NCBI RefSeq assembly: GCF_011764565.1
Contig: NZ_AP022871.1
Coordinates: 1,550,001-1,614,000 of the forward strand
Direction of reading: 5' to 3'
Length of the DNA: 64,000 nt
Origin: Phytohabitans suffuscus
GTDB lineage: Bacteria; Actinomycetota; Actinomycetes; Mycobacteriales; Micromonosporaceae
This document shows positions 8,377 through 16,061 of this stretch, piece by piece. Numbering within the stretch: position 1 is the stretch's first letter; each line of letters starts with the position of its first letter. The position numbers and the translations under genes were made by a program. The notes under the pieces were generated by a model, which was not told the DNA's origin, did no database searches, and was given only the letters and a program-made list of their open reading frames with translations.

Positions 8377-8693
8377 TGAAGCTATCCGACCTGAAGACCG
8401 TTGATCAGCTCATCGAGGAACGGCGGGAGAAGGACGCTGAGTTCCGCGAGATCTGGGACTCCACCGCGTTCGCCCGCCAGGTCGCGATTATCGTTGTTCG
8501 CTACCGCACCGAGCGCGGCCTGTCACAGCGCGAGCTGGCGCGGCTGACCGGCCTTCAGCAGCCGGCGATCGCCCGTTTGGAGAACGGCGAGACCGAGCCA
8601 CGACTCCAGACGTTGGCGAAGCTGACAGCCGCAACGGGGCTGTCGTTCCATCTCGATGTGGCGCGCGGCGGCGTGGAGCTTGTGCCGGCATGA
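8376..8693 (+). CDS. higA: HigA-like XRE antitoxin
   Basis: This 105-residue protein has an N-terminal helical toxin-binding part and a C-terminal Cro/C1 helix-turn-helix at about residues 45-95 (GLSQRELARLTGLQQPAIAR, ENGETEPRLQTL). It should neutralise the upstream toxin and repress the operon through the palindrome at 8018-8035. The ATG at 8376 overlaps the toxin stop (TGATG), which implies translational coupling. The operon ends at a strong hairpin 56 bp downstream. Confidence 0.85.
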   Translation: MKLSDLKTVDQLIEERREKDAEFREIWDSTAFARQVAIIVVRYRTERGLSQRELARLTGLQQPAIARLENGETEPRLQTLAKLTAATGLSFHLDVARGGVELVPA

Positions 8694-8748
8694 CGAGCCC
8701 GACAACATCAGGGCTGGTCTACTCAAGCCAGACCACCGATAGCCCGCG

Positions 8749-8781
8749 AGGGCTGCCGACGACATCGTCGTCGGCAGCCCT
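8749..8781 (+). terminator. strong hairpin terminator after higBA
   Basis: A perfect 14-bp stem (8749-8762 with 8768-8781) closes a 5-nt loop. There is no T-run, as is common in actinomycetes. It should end higBA transcription. Confidence 0.7.
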
Positions 8782-8935
8782 GACAGCCAGACCGGCCAAT
8801 CGCCGCGTCACCCAGAGGCGGGACCGATGCTCGCGCGGCGGCTGACGGTTAGCGGAGCGAACCGCTCCAAAAGCCGTATAACCAGCGCCTTTACCGCCTT
8901 CGCAGCCCGCGTCTGGGTACGCGTACGCGTATGGG

Positions 8936-9271
8936 GTGGCCCTCCTCCTCAGATACTCGAACCGGGCTGGCCTGCTTGTTGACCTCGGCTATGCAGCTCG
9001 GCAGATCGCTCGGGGTCTGGCCAAGCCGCAACCCCGGCGCAGTGTCGGCTCTCCGGACCGAATCAGCCAGAAGCGGGCACTACAAGATCGGTTCACTCTT
9101 GAGGAGTTAGGCAATATTATACAGGATCGTATCAATGGGTTGTCTCAGGGCAAAACCGCTAAGAAGTACGGCATCAGCGAGAGCAGTGTGAAGCGGCTCG
9201 TGCGGATTCACAAGGCTGGTGCAAGGGCCGTTGACCTTGCGGTTACCGGGCAGCACCAATCTGCGGGCTGA
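8936..9271 (+). pseudogene. resolvase-type helix-turn-helix remnant
   Basis: Only residues about 48-95 of this frame look like protein. FTLEELGNIIQDRINGLSQ followed by KTAKKYGISESSVKRLVR resembles the C-terminal helix-turn-helix of serine resolvases and related transposase-like proteins. The N-terminal part has no recognisable catalytic domain. The sequence is less GC-rich than the flanking core genome and lies in the mobile region, so I read it as a decayed fragment of a recombinase. A small DNA-binding protein is the alternative. Confidence 0.4.
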
Positions 9272-9298
9272 TCTCCTCGGTCGGGCACCTTCGCTCCT

Positions 9299-9380
9299 AC
9301 GCGGGGTTCTCAGGGAGGGCAAGGCTCGCCGAAGGCGACCGCGAAGCGGCTTGGCCTTGCCCTCCCTGGGGTTCCCGCGT
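9299..9380. repeat. branched inverted-repeat structure of unknown function
   Basis: Nested complementary arms are seen directly. 9299-9305 pairs with 9374-9380 (7 bp). After a 6-by-6 internal loop, 9312-9325 pairs perfectly with 9354-9367 (14 bp). Inside lie two adjacent hairpins, each with a GAA triloop: 9326-9338 (TCGCC/GGCGA) and 9339-9349 (CCGC/GCGG). The result is a three-way junction in RNA or single-stranded DNA. It could be a structured RNA, a single-strand origin or a recombination site. I do not recognise it. Confidence 0.55.
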
Positions 9381-9665
9381 GCGCTTACCTTGTCCGATCA
9401 AGATCAGGGAAGCTGCTCTCCGAGGGAGGGTCGGGGCGCGGGGCGGAGCCCGCTCGTCTTCGGGTTTGGAAGGGTCTTGGAGCACGAACCTGGCAGCGAC
9501 CGGAGTGCAGCGGAGGGCGCGGGAGCATACGGTCTGCACCACAACGGACGTGCGACAAGATGATTCTGGTGTTGAGCCGATCAGCGTGTCAGCTTGCGCG
9601 ATGTCAGCGATCAGGTAAGGTACTACGGCTTACATGCGAATCCTGTCGTCACCCCGGAGCTGAAC
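9381..9665. other. gap without a supported gene
   Basis: This GC-rich stretch holds only short frames with no recognisable domain. It continues from the branched structure to the ribosome site (GGAG) of the next gene. Confidence 0.35.
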
Positions 9666-10252
9666 ATGCCCGCACAGACGGCCGAGCAAACCGACCGCGA
9701 ACTGCTGCGCAAGGATTGCTGGGCCAACGCCCGCCACGCATATGGCACATCGTTCATATTCCAGCGCCGGGCACGTAGGCTGCGCCGCAGCCTCCACCTC
9801 GTCAGTTACGCTGGCATCGCGCTGCCCTTATCGTCGGCAGCGTAGCTCTCTCCTTCGGGACAGAATTCAAGTTCTGGCCGATTCTGATTGTGGTCGTTGC
9901 CTCGCTGCTCATCGGCCAACTCGCCGTATCTCTGTGGTCAGCAATGGGCGGCTGGCTGGAAAAGCATGCCTATGCAAGCGAGTCTGCGTCGGCAAACGAC
10001 CGCTTGGCCCGTAGATACGAGGAATTGGGACGCAATCCTCCAGCGGGCGCGCAGTTCAAGATACAATACGATCTCTTGGGCGTTGACGACGAAAACCGCC
10101 GCGATCAGGACACTCGCCAGGAGATAACCGCAAAGGAACGTCGGTACGGCATGCGCGTCGCTCTGCACCGATTTGACGCCGTGTGCACGACTTGTGACGA
10201 GAAACCGAAGTCCCTCAAACCAACCGACTGCGATACTTGCGGAAATTTTTAG
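9666..10252 (+). pseudogene. two-helix membrane protein with CxxC-x11-CxxC tail (mobilome type), frame-broken
   Basis: Starting at ATG 9666 (GGAG upstream), the frame encodes a polar N-terminus and the start of a first membrane helix, then stops at 9845. From about 9827 the -1 frame continues seamlessly: rest of helix 1, a second helix near FWPILIVVVASLLIG, a charged helix, and a tail with CTTC, 11 residues, CDTC. Restoring one C in the CCC run 9825-9827 gives one protein of about 195 residues. It matches the mobilome CxxCx(11)CxxC proteins and resembles SLATT two-helix proteins that accompany nucleotide-signal defence systems. The break may be a true mutation or a sequence error. Confidence 0.55.
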
Positions 10253-10273
10253 AAACCTGGAAACGGAGCAGAC

Positions 10274-10458
10274 GTGGATCTCGCAACACAACGCGTATTT
10301 CAGGCATACTCCGGCTAACGGATGCACAAAGGGCCGAGCTGTTCCGTGAATGGAGCAACTACACATCTGCCACGACAGAACGAAAGCAACTCATCAGGGA
10401 GTCAATCCGCGTAGTGCTTGGTCCAGTCAGTGTTGGCTGCCCCTGCTGCGGCAAATAG
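10274..10458 (+). pseudogene. small CPCCG-tailed protein, frame-broken
   Basis: A GTG at 10274 with GGAG upstream opens a frame that stops at 10318. Adding one C near 10315 joins it to a frame ending at 10458, giving about 61 residues: VDLATQRVFQAYSG, then LTDAQRAELFREW, ending VSVGCPCCGK. The order (22 bp after the CxxC protein, same strand) suggests an operon. Both genes carry a one-base deletion in a C or G run. I do not recognise the family; the CPCCG end suggests metal binding. Confidence 0.45.
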
Positions 10459-10537
10459 TCACTCAGACACACAACACTTGTCGCCACATTGACCTCTCGC
10501 GAAAAAAGTCCCCCTGCTCATATCGAACCAGCATGGA

Positions 10538-10573
10538 GATGCCGCCGCCAAGGGGAGAGATGACGGCGGCATC
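10538..10573. terminator. hairpin between convergent genes
   Basis: 10538-10547 (GATGCCGCCG) pairs perfectly with 10564-10573 around a 16-nt loop. It lies between the rightward small gene ending at 10458 and the leftward XRE gene ending at 10668, so it may terminate both. The rest of 10459-10667 holds no gene. Confidence 0.5.
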
Positions 10574-10667
10574 CCGCCCGGCCTTCCGTACAAACCTGTG
10601 CCGTGGTCACCGGAAGCAGAAACCGGGAACGGCGGGCCATCAAACCGCCGCATTCGGTGAGGTTCCG

Positions 10668-11510
10668 CTAAGTCAGCTCCGCGATCCGCTTTTCGATCAG
10701 CCCCACAGACTCGAACAGGCCCATAGCAGCATCAGCCAACTGCCGATAGGTGTCCACGAAGCGTTCGACTTGCGGCATCTCGACGTAACACGCTCCGGCG
10801 AGCCCATCCTGATAACCGACCGGCGCGTACGGCTGCGGCAACTCGAACAGCCAGAACGGCCCGCTAAGGCCAGGGTGGAGCGCAACGTCCGCGGGCAGCA
10901 CCCGGATTTCGGCTTGGCCGCGCTGCTGGAGGTCGCGCAGATGGGCAAGCTGAGCGCGCAAGACATCAACACCCCCGATAGTCCGATGCAGCGCCGACTC
11001 GTCAACAACTGCCTGGATCTTGGTGTCAGTGCCGACGAGCGCGCCCTGAAGCTCGCGGTACTGCTCCATTGCCTCGGTACGCTGGCCGGACGGGTGCGTA
11101 TAGCGGGCTACCGGTTCGTGGTACTCCGGAAGCTGCAACGGCTTGGGCACCATGCCAGGGTGGAACAGGCAAAGCCGTTCCGCCCGGTCTGCTAGCCAGG
11201 ACAGATCGATGAATGAAGCGTCGAGGTTGTCGCTCGGTGCCAAACACCAGCGGTGGGTACGCCAGACGTTCTCGGCCACGCGGAGCAGTCGGTCGCGGGT
11301 GGCGGTGTCGTGGATGCCATACAGCTCCATCAGGTTTACGACGTCGGTGCGGGGTATGGGCCACTCGGCACTTTCGTAACGGCCGAGCGCGGACAGGTGA
11401 CGATTGAGGTGTTCGGCAACGAGCTTCAGGGTCAGGCCGCGCTGTTCGCGCAACTCGCGCAAGTGCTGGCCGAGCCACTGGGCGCGGAGCGTAGGGATAA
11501 ACGCCTGCAT
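10668..11510 (-). CDS. XRE-family regulator with DUF5753
   Basis: This 280-residue protein has an N-terminal helix-turn-helix (WLGQHLRELREQRGLTLKLV, then LSALGRYESAEWPIPRTDV) and a DUF5753-like domain with LCLFHPGMVPKPLQLPEY, VDESALHRTIGG and EIRVLPADVALHPGLSGPF. It is the second protein of this type in the window, but no DUF397 gene is adjacent. An unrelated 156-residue protein precedes it by 31 bp on the same strand. ATG 11510 was chosen because GGAGG lies 10 bases upstream and the helix-turn-helix begins soon after. Confidence 0.8.
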   Translation of the reverse strand: MQAFIPTLRAQWLGQHLRELREQRGLTLKLVAEHLNRHLSALGRYESAEWPIPRTDVVNLMELYGIHDTATRDRLLRVAENVWRTHRWCLAPSDNLDASFIDLSWLADRAERLCLFHPGMVPKPLQLPEYHEPVARYTHPSGQRTEAMEQYRELQGALVGTDTKIQAVVDESALHRTIGGVDVLRAQLAHLRDLQQRGQAEIRVLPADVALHPGLSGPFWLFELPQPYAPVGYQDGLAGACYVEMPQVERFVDTYRQLADAAMGLFESVGLIEKRIAELT

Positions 11511-11541
11511 CGGTATCGAACCTCCATGCGGTTGGCAATCG

Positions 11542-12012
11542 TTAGCAGTTGACGAACTCAGAAGCGGTCGGCCATCGGCCGGGTGCAGATAACGTCGGTG
11601 CGGCCAGCGCAAGCACAGCTTCAGGTCGCGACAGGCGCGGCAGCAACCGGCGAAGCTGGATGGCGAGGTTCAGGGCAACAAGTATCGGTTCCTGGCTGTC
11701 ACCCGCTTCCCACCGGTCGTTCCGGCGTAGCCATTGGCTGATCTCGTACCAGCTATAGAAGCTGGTATCGCGTTCGGGGTTGAGCGGCGGCGGAAAGTTG
11801 CCCGCTCCCTGTTCGTCAATCGACCACAGCCGTACGATTTCACGCGAGCGGCCAGCACGTAGTCCGGCCTCGGCTAGCGTCACCCAATCGTCGACATCCA
11901 ACCGTACGGGACACCAGCCAATTGCCTCATAGAAGCGCACTGCTTCAAGGATGTCGCCATATGGGTTGACGCCCAGTTGTACCGCCTCACGGCACAAATT
12001 AGAGAACAGCAA
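11542..12012 (-). CDS. conserved-looking hypothetical protein, possibly N-terminally truncated
   Basis: This frame of up to 156 residues contains LCREAVQLGVNPYGDILEAV, VRLDVDDWVTLAEAGLRAGR and a C-terminal SWYEISQWLRR ... VALNLAIQLRRLLPRL segment. It is soluble and looks protein-like throughout, but I cannot name a family. It opens only with a TTG at 12012, with no clear ribosome site, and abuts a truncated gene on the other strand, so its N-terminus may be lost. It probably forms an operon with the XRE-DUF5753 gene downstream. Confidence 0.5.
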   Translation of the reverse strand: MLFSNLCREAVQLGVNPYGDILEAVRFYEAIGWCPVRLDVDDWVTLAEAGLRAGRSREIVRLWSIDEQGAGNFPPPLNPERDTSFYSWYEISQWLRRNDRWEAGDSQEPILVALNLAIQLRRLLPRLSRPEAVLALAAPTLSAPGRWPTASEFVNC

Positions 12013-12484
12013 TCAGCCAGACACTCCGACTGACCGGTTCCTAGCCCATACCCTTGCGGTGGCCGAACTGTACGTGAGCCTGGCGGAAGCGGGCCGTACG
12101 GATGTGTTGACGCTCATCGGCTTCCATGGCGAACCGGCCTGCTGGTGGCGGGACTCTGAGGGCGAGTGGATCAAGCCGGATGCCTCCGCGGTCGTCAGCG
12201 CTGGCGACATCGAGGACTCGTGGGTCATCGAAGTGGACAACGCCACCGAGAGCCTGCCGACGCTGCGGCGCAAGCTTGCCGTGTACGTCGGCCTGGCGAA
12301 GAACGAGGAGCACGGGCCGGACGGCGGGCCACTGCCGCGCGTACTGGTCACGGTGCCGGATGAACGGCGACTGGCGGCCGTACGCGAGCTGGTGCGTTCG
12401 CTGCCGGAGCCTGCCGGGGAGTTGTTCGCGGTGACAATCCACGGCACTACGGTTGAGGTAATCAGTAAAGCGCTGCACGAATAG
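11951..12484 (+). pseudogene. replication-relaxation family protein, N-terminally truncated
   Basis: From about 12020 the frame reads like the C-terminal half of actinobacterial replication-relaxation proteins (PF13814): DRFLAHTLAVAELYVSLAEA, CWW, IKPDASAVV, then WVIEVDNATESLPTLRRKLA and PRVLVTVPDERR. The winged-helix N-terminal half is missing. The first 20 or so residues upstream are antisense to the neighbouring gene and do not fit. Intact members control plasmid or conjugative-element replication, so this points to a decayed integrative element. Confidence 0.55.
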
Positions 12485-12494
12485 CGCATAGGCG

Positions 12495-12537
12495 TTGACA
12501 ATTCCACTGCATTTGAGGTGTTGCCTCAAGACAACAC
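12495..12537 (+). promoter_or_regulatory. promoter with overlapping inverted repeats before the XRE/ImmA pair
   Basis: A consensus -35 box TTGACA (12495-12500) is followed by two interlocked inverted repeats: TTGAGG 12513-12518 with CCTCAA 12524-12529, and GTGTTG 12518-12523 with CAACAC 12532-12537. They cover the expected -10 and start region, where the XRE repressor downstream would be expected to bind. No good -10 box is seen. Confidence 0.45.
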
Positions 12538-12576
12538 GCATGAGAAAATAGACACATAAGATGGAGGCAAACATAT

Positions 12577-12948
12577 ATGGAACGTGAGCAGCAACCGCTA
12601 GTTGGCGAATATGTGCGGCAACGACGCGAGGAAGCTGGACTTTCTATCAGGGAACTTGCCCGGCGGGCAGATATCGACTTCACGCACCTGTCCCGGATTG
12701 AGAAGGGCGAGAAGCGGCCGACTGCCGAGAGTTTGCAGAAGATCAGGGATGCACTCGGCATCGACTCGGACGAACTGCTGGCGTACGCCGGGATACATCC
12801 TTCACTGCCCGAACCACGCGCCTACTTCCGGCGCAAGCTCGGCGTAGATGCGGATGAGGCGGAAGTGCTCGCCCGGCTTATCGAGGATTACCAAGCAAAG
12901 AAGCATAAAGAAGGAGGTGGGAACCATGAGGAAACCAAACAAGACTGA
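12577..12948 (+). CDS. XRE-family phage/ICE-type repressor
   Basis: This 123-residue protein has a classical Cro/C1 helix-turn-helix at residues 9-65 (GEYVRQRREEAGLSIRELAR, FTHLSRIEKGEKRPTAESLQ), then a short C-terminal helix with a charged tail. The ribosome site GGAGG lies 9 bases before ATG 12577. Its 3' end overlaps the ImmA/IrrE gene by 23 bp. By analogy with ImmR/ImmA of ICEBs1, this would be the repressor controlling the element and the next gene its anti-repressor protease. Confidence 0.85.
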   Translation: MEREQQPLVGEYVRQRREEAGLSIRELARRADIDFTHLSRIEKGEKRPTAESLQKIRDALGIDSDELLAYAGIHPSLPEPRAYFRRKLGVDADEAEVLARLIEDYQAKKHKEGGGNHEETKQD

Positions 12949-13579
12949 AATGCAGGCGCTGGTACGTGAGCTGCGCGCTATCGCGCCCAAGCGGCCGTTG
13001 ACCTATGGCGAATCGTTGCAAGTGGGGCGTATTCAAGCCGCGCGCTTACGGCGCTGGGCCAATGCCGTTGAGCCAGATATCAACCTGATCTGGCTGGTCA
13101 AACAGCGGCTCATTCCGGTCAACTTTGTTGCCAGTCACAAGCTCGGCGAGGAAAGCGGCCTGACCACTGACCAGGTAAGCGGGCGGCTGGAGATGTTCGT
13201 CAACGAGGGCGAGCCGCCCGTGCGCCAACGGTTCTCGCTCCTGCACGAGTGGAAACACGCCCTTGACTTTGACGACGCGCCCATCTTGCACGCCAAGCTC
13301 GGCAGAGGCAACGCCAAGGTACAGGCGGGGCAGATCGAGGCCATCTGCAACGACTTCGCCGCTCACGTGCTCATGCCTACCGCGCTCGTTAAGCGGGAGT
13401 GGTTCACCTGGCAAGAGCTGTCGGTTGTCGCCAACATCTTCAACGTCTCGGTGGAAGCAATAGCAACCCGCCTAGAAAAACTCGGCATCCTGGGCGAGCC
13501 GAAGCCCGCGCCGCGCTTCTACTTCCGGCGTTCACTACTCCCTGATGTTCAACAAGATGATTTTGCGCTCGCCGCGTAA
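12926..13579 (+). CDS. ImmA/IrrE family metallo-endopeptidase
   Basis: This 217-residue protein carries the zinc-protease signature LLHEWKHALDF (HExxH) at about residue 103 and the family motif NDFAAHVLMP near 146. A C-terminal helix-turn-helix-like part (ELSVVANIFNVSVEAIATRL) follows. ImmA proteins cleave the XRE repressor encoded next door to induce integrative elements; IrrE/DdrO pairs act in DNA damage. ATG 12926 has a strong GGAGG seven bases upstream, inside the repressor gene. The serine recombinase follows 24 bp later, so all three may form one excision/regulation operon. Confidence 0.9.
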   Translation: MRKPNKTEMQALVRELRAIAPKRPLTYGESLQVGRIQAARLRRWANAVEPDINLIWLVKQRLIPVNFVASHKLGEESGLTTDQVSGRLEMFVNEGEPPVRQRFSLLHEWKHALDFDDAPILHAKLGRGNAKVQAGQIEAICNDFAAHVLMPTALVKREWFTWQELSVVANIFNVSVEAIATRLEKLGILGEPKPAPRFYFRRSLLPDVQQDDFALAA

Positions 13580-13603
13580 CTAAACGAAAGGAGGAAAGCC
13601 AAA

Positions 13604-15413
13604 GTGAACGTCAAGACACTGCCCGGCCGATCGGATAAGGCCGTGCTGTACTGCATCCGCTACCTACGCGTCTCTACCGTGCGCCAGACCCATACTGACG
13701 CTGACGTGGTGGAGGATGGCAACTCCATCGACACGCAACGCAAGGCGTGCATGGCTAATGAGAAGCGGCTTGGCCTGGTCTGTATTGCGGAATACATCGA
13801 GCCTGGCACAAGTGCGCAGAGCATCGCCAAGCGTAAGGAGTTCAAGAAGGTGCTCAGGCGACTCAACGAAAATCGTGATGCGACGGTTCTTAGCATTTAT
13901 ATGCGTTCCCGCGCCTTCCGCGATTACATCGAAGCAGGCACAACTGAGCGCGACCTTGGGGCCATCGGGGTCAAGATGGTCTCGGCCAAAGAGGAGTTTG
14001 GCGACGATCTAAACGGCCAGTTCATGAAGGCTATGACTGACGTCATGAACTGGTACGAAGCCCGGCGCAACGGCATCGATGTCAAAGAAAAGATGACCAA
14101 CAAGGCTATGAACGGCGGCACGCCAAGCATGGCCAAACTTGGCTACCTGAATGCCACCATCGAGCAGGACTTTCGCCGGATCAACACCGTCGTGGTTGAT
14201 GAAAGTGCGCAAGCCGCTCATCATTGCCGCCTTTGAACTCATGGCAACCGGTCTGTACACGCTCGCCACGCTTCATGAGCAAGTCACGGTAATGGGCTTG
14301 CGTTCCCGGCCAACCAAGCGGCGACCGAACGGTTCACCCATCGGCTTGGAGACGCTACGAAAGATGCTGCGCGACCGGTATTACATCGGCTGGGTCAGCT
14401 TCAAGGGCGTGGAGTACAAAGGACGGCACGAGACGTTTATCTCCGAGGAACTATTTGAGCGGGTACAGCGCGTACTCGACTCCCACCAAGGGGCCGGTGT
14501 CCGCGAACGCCAGCACCCGCACTACCTCAAGGGCTGGCTGTTCTGTCACCGCTGCGGTAAGCGGTTCATTGTGCAGCGGGCCAGGGGCAACGGCGGCGAG
14601 TATTACTACTTCTTTTGCATCGGGCGGCAGGATGCCACCTGTGACCATCCATACGTTCCCGTGGAGAAAATGGAAGAAGCCATCGAGCACTACTACGCCG
14701 CAAAGGTTCGTGTACCTGAAGCCTTCCTGTCCGAAGTCCGGTCAATGGTGGATGAGGCTGTTGCAACAGATCACAGCCTGACCGACGACATGCGTAAGCA
14801 GTTTGCCCGCCGGTTGCAGACACTCGACAAGCAGGAGAATTACTTCCTGGACTTGGCGGCCGAGGAAGGCTGGCCCAAGGAGAAGCTGCGGGAGAAACTT
14901 CAGGCCATCCGCACCGAACGCAGCAGCATCCAGCGCAACCTAGACAATGCCGCACAACAGCTTGCCACTGGCCGGGACATGTTCTACCGGGCGCTGGACT
15001 TGCTTGCCCGTCCGGCTGAGCTGTACGCCCAAGGAGACGAAGTGGTACGAAGCACCTTAAACAAGGCATTCTTTGCCAAGTTCCTGATCGACGGCACCAA
15101 GGTAGCCGATGGTGCGCTGAAGGAGCCGTTTGACGGCCTGGTGGACGCCGCAGACAGTGACGAGGTGCGGGTGTACCTCCGGGAGATAGGCAGTCTGCCC
15201 CGACGCTCCAGCGGCGCAAGGGGAGGCCGAGCGCGGAGCGCCAACCCTCAGATAGCAACGTGCCCCACCCTCCTGACGGAGGACGGGGCACCACTTGACG
15301 ATCTATCCCTCACCGAGGCGCTAGAGCTGGCTTTGCTTGAGCGGGCCAGGGGTTCTAGTAACACGGTGATGGTGGGCGCGGCAGGGTTCGAACCTGCGAC
15401 CCCTCGGTTGTAA
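13604..15413 (+). pseudogene. large serine recombinase (integrase), frameshifted
   Basis: The N-terminal frame (GTG 13604, GGAGG upstream) gives a resolvase domain with the catalytic serine in YLRVSTVRQ, SIDTQRKA and the MRSRAFRDYIEAG segment. It stops at 14236. From about 14204 a +1-shifted frame continues the recombinase domain (KPLIIAAFELMATG, RKMLRDRYYIGW), a zinc-ribbon (FCHRCGKRFI ... FFCIG ... CDHP) and a coiled coil. Removing one A from the run 14202-14204 gives one protein of about 600 residues. Its last 15 or so codons lie inside the antisense strand of tRNA-Val, as expected if integration placed the gene against its attachment site. It may be inactive, or the indel may be a sequence error. 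Confidence 0.8.
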
Positions 15414-15444
15414 GCCGAGTGCTCTTCCGCTGAGCTACGCGCCC
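15370..15444 (-). tRNA. tRNA-Val(UAC)
   Basis: The minus strand folds into a full cloverleaf. A 7-bp acceptor stem (GGGCGCG/CGCGCCC) closes a D-arm with GCTC/GAGC, an anticodon stem CTCGG/CCGAG with loop CTTACAA (anticodon TAC), and a T-arm with GGTTCGAACC. The discriminator A and an encoded CCA follow (15370-15373). The serine recombinase frame overlaps its 3' end by 44 bp, which marks it as the likely attachment site of the element to the left. Confidence 0.95.
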
Positions 15445-15518
15445 TTACGCCGGGTGTGAAGCCAGGCGGCGGCAAGCTTACCTTGCCGGGACAACTGGCT
15501 CGGCGCAAGTTTGATGTG

Positions 15519-15983
15519 TCAGGACCGCACCTCGGCCAGTGCCTTGCGCCAGCCGGCCTGGTCGCGGGCCTCGCCGGGCATGTTCATCTCGGCGAAGCGG
15601 ACGGTGCCGCTCTTGTCGATCACGAACGTGCCCCGGTTGGCGTAGCCGCGCTCGGCGTTGAAGACGCCGTACGCCTCGGCCACGGCGCCGTGCGGCCAGA
15701 AGTCGGCCAGAAGCGGGAAATCGTATCCCTCGCGATCGGCCCACACCTTGTGGCTGTAGACCGAGTCGACGCTGACGGTCAGGATCTGGACGTCCGCGTT
15801 CGCGTACACGCCCAGGTTTTCCGCCACCTCGCACAGCTCGCCCCGGCAGGTGCCGGTGAACGCGAGCGGGTAGAACACCAGCAGCACGTTTCTGTCGCCG
15901 CGGAAGTCGGAGAGCCGTACCTCCTGGTTGTTCTGGTCGCGCAGGAGGAAGTCGGGCGCTTCCACGCCCACCTCGATCGGCAT
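15519..15983 (-). CDS. peroxiredoxin (AhpE/BCP type)
   Basis: This 154-residue thioredoxin-fold peroxiredoxin carries the peroxidatic cysteine in PLAFTGTCRGELCEV at about residue 47. A second cysteine five residues later could act as resolving cysteine, as in BCP/PrxQ enzymes. Mycobacterial AhpE, otherwise similar, is a one-Cys enzyme. The protein reduces hydroperoxides in the cytosol. ATG 15983 starts MPIEVGVEAPDF, the family N-terminus. The DUF3052 gene lies upstream on the same strand; the same pairing is known next to aceE in other actinobacteria. Confidence 0.9.
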   Translation of the reverse strand: MPIEVGVEAPDFLLRDQNNQEVRLSDFRGDRNVLLVFYPLAFTGTCRGELCEVAENLGVYANADVQILTVSVDSVYSHKVWADREGYDFPLLADFWPHGAVAEAYGVFNAERGYANRGTFVIDKSGTVRFAEMNMPGEARDQAGWRKALAEVRS

Positions 15984-16061
15984 CGGGTGCCCCTTCTCGT
16001 GAGCCCATGACGGCGGGCCGGCGGTGGTGGTGCCTCCCGCCGGTCGCGCGTGGGGAATGGG

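Noticed and set aside
8918..8931. TACGCGTACGCGTA palindrome
   Set aside because: It is a short alternating CG/TA tract; such palindromes arise easily in GC-rich DNA and it has no gene context.
9299..9600. Retron or group II intron RNA as explanation of the branched structure
   Set aside because: No reverse transcriptase gene is in the window and the fold does not show intron domain V.
15370..15413. Protein-like end GAAGFEPATPRL of the recombinase frame
   Set aside because: This is translated antisense tRNA sequence, a known artefact, not a conserved protein part.
7520..15444. Second copy of the tRNA-Val 3' end (attL)
   Set aside because: I searched by eye for the T-arm sequence and found only partial look-alikes such as near 8950 and 9485, which do not align. 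No attL is claimed.
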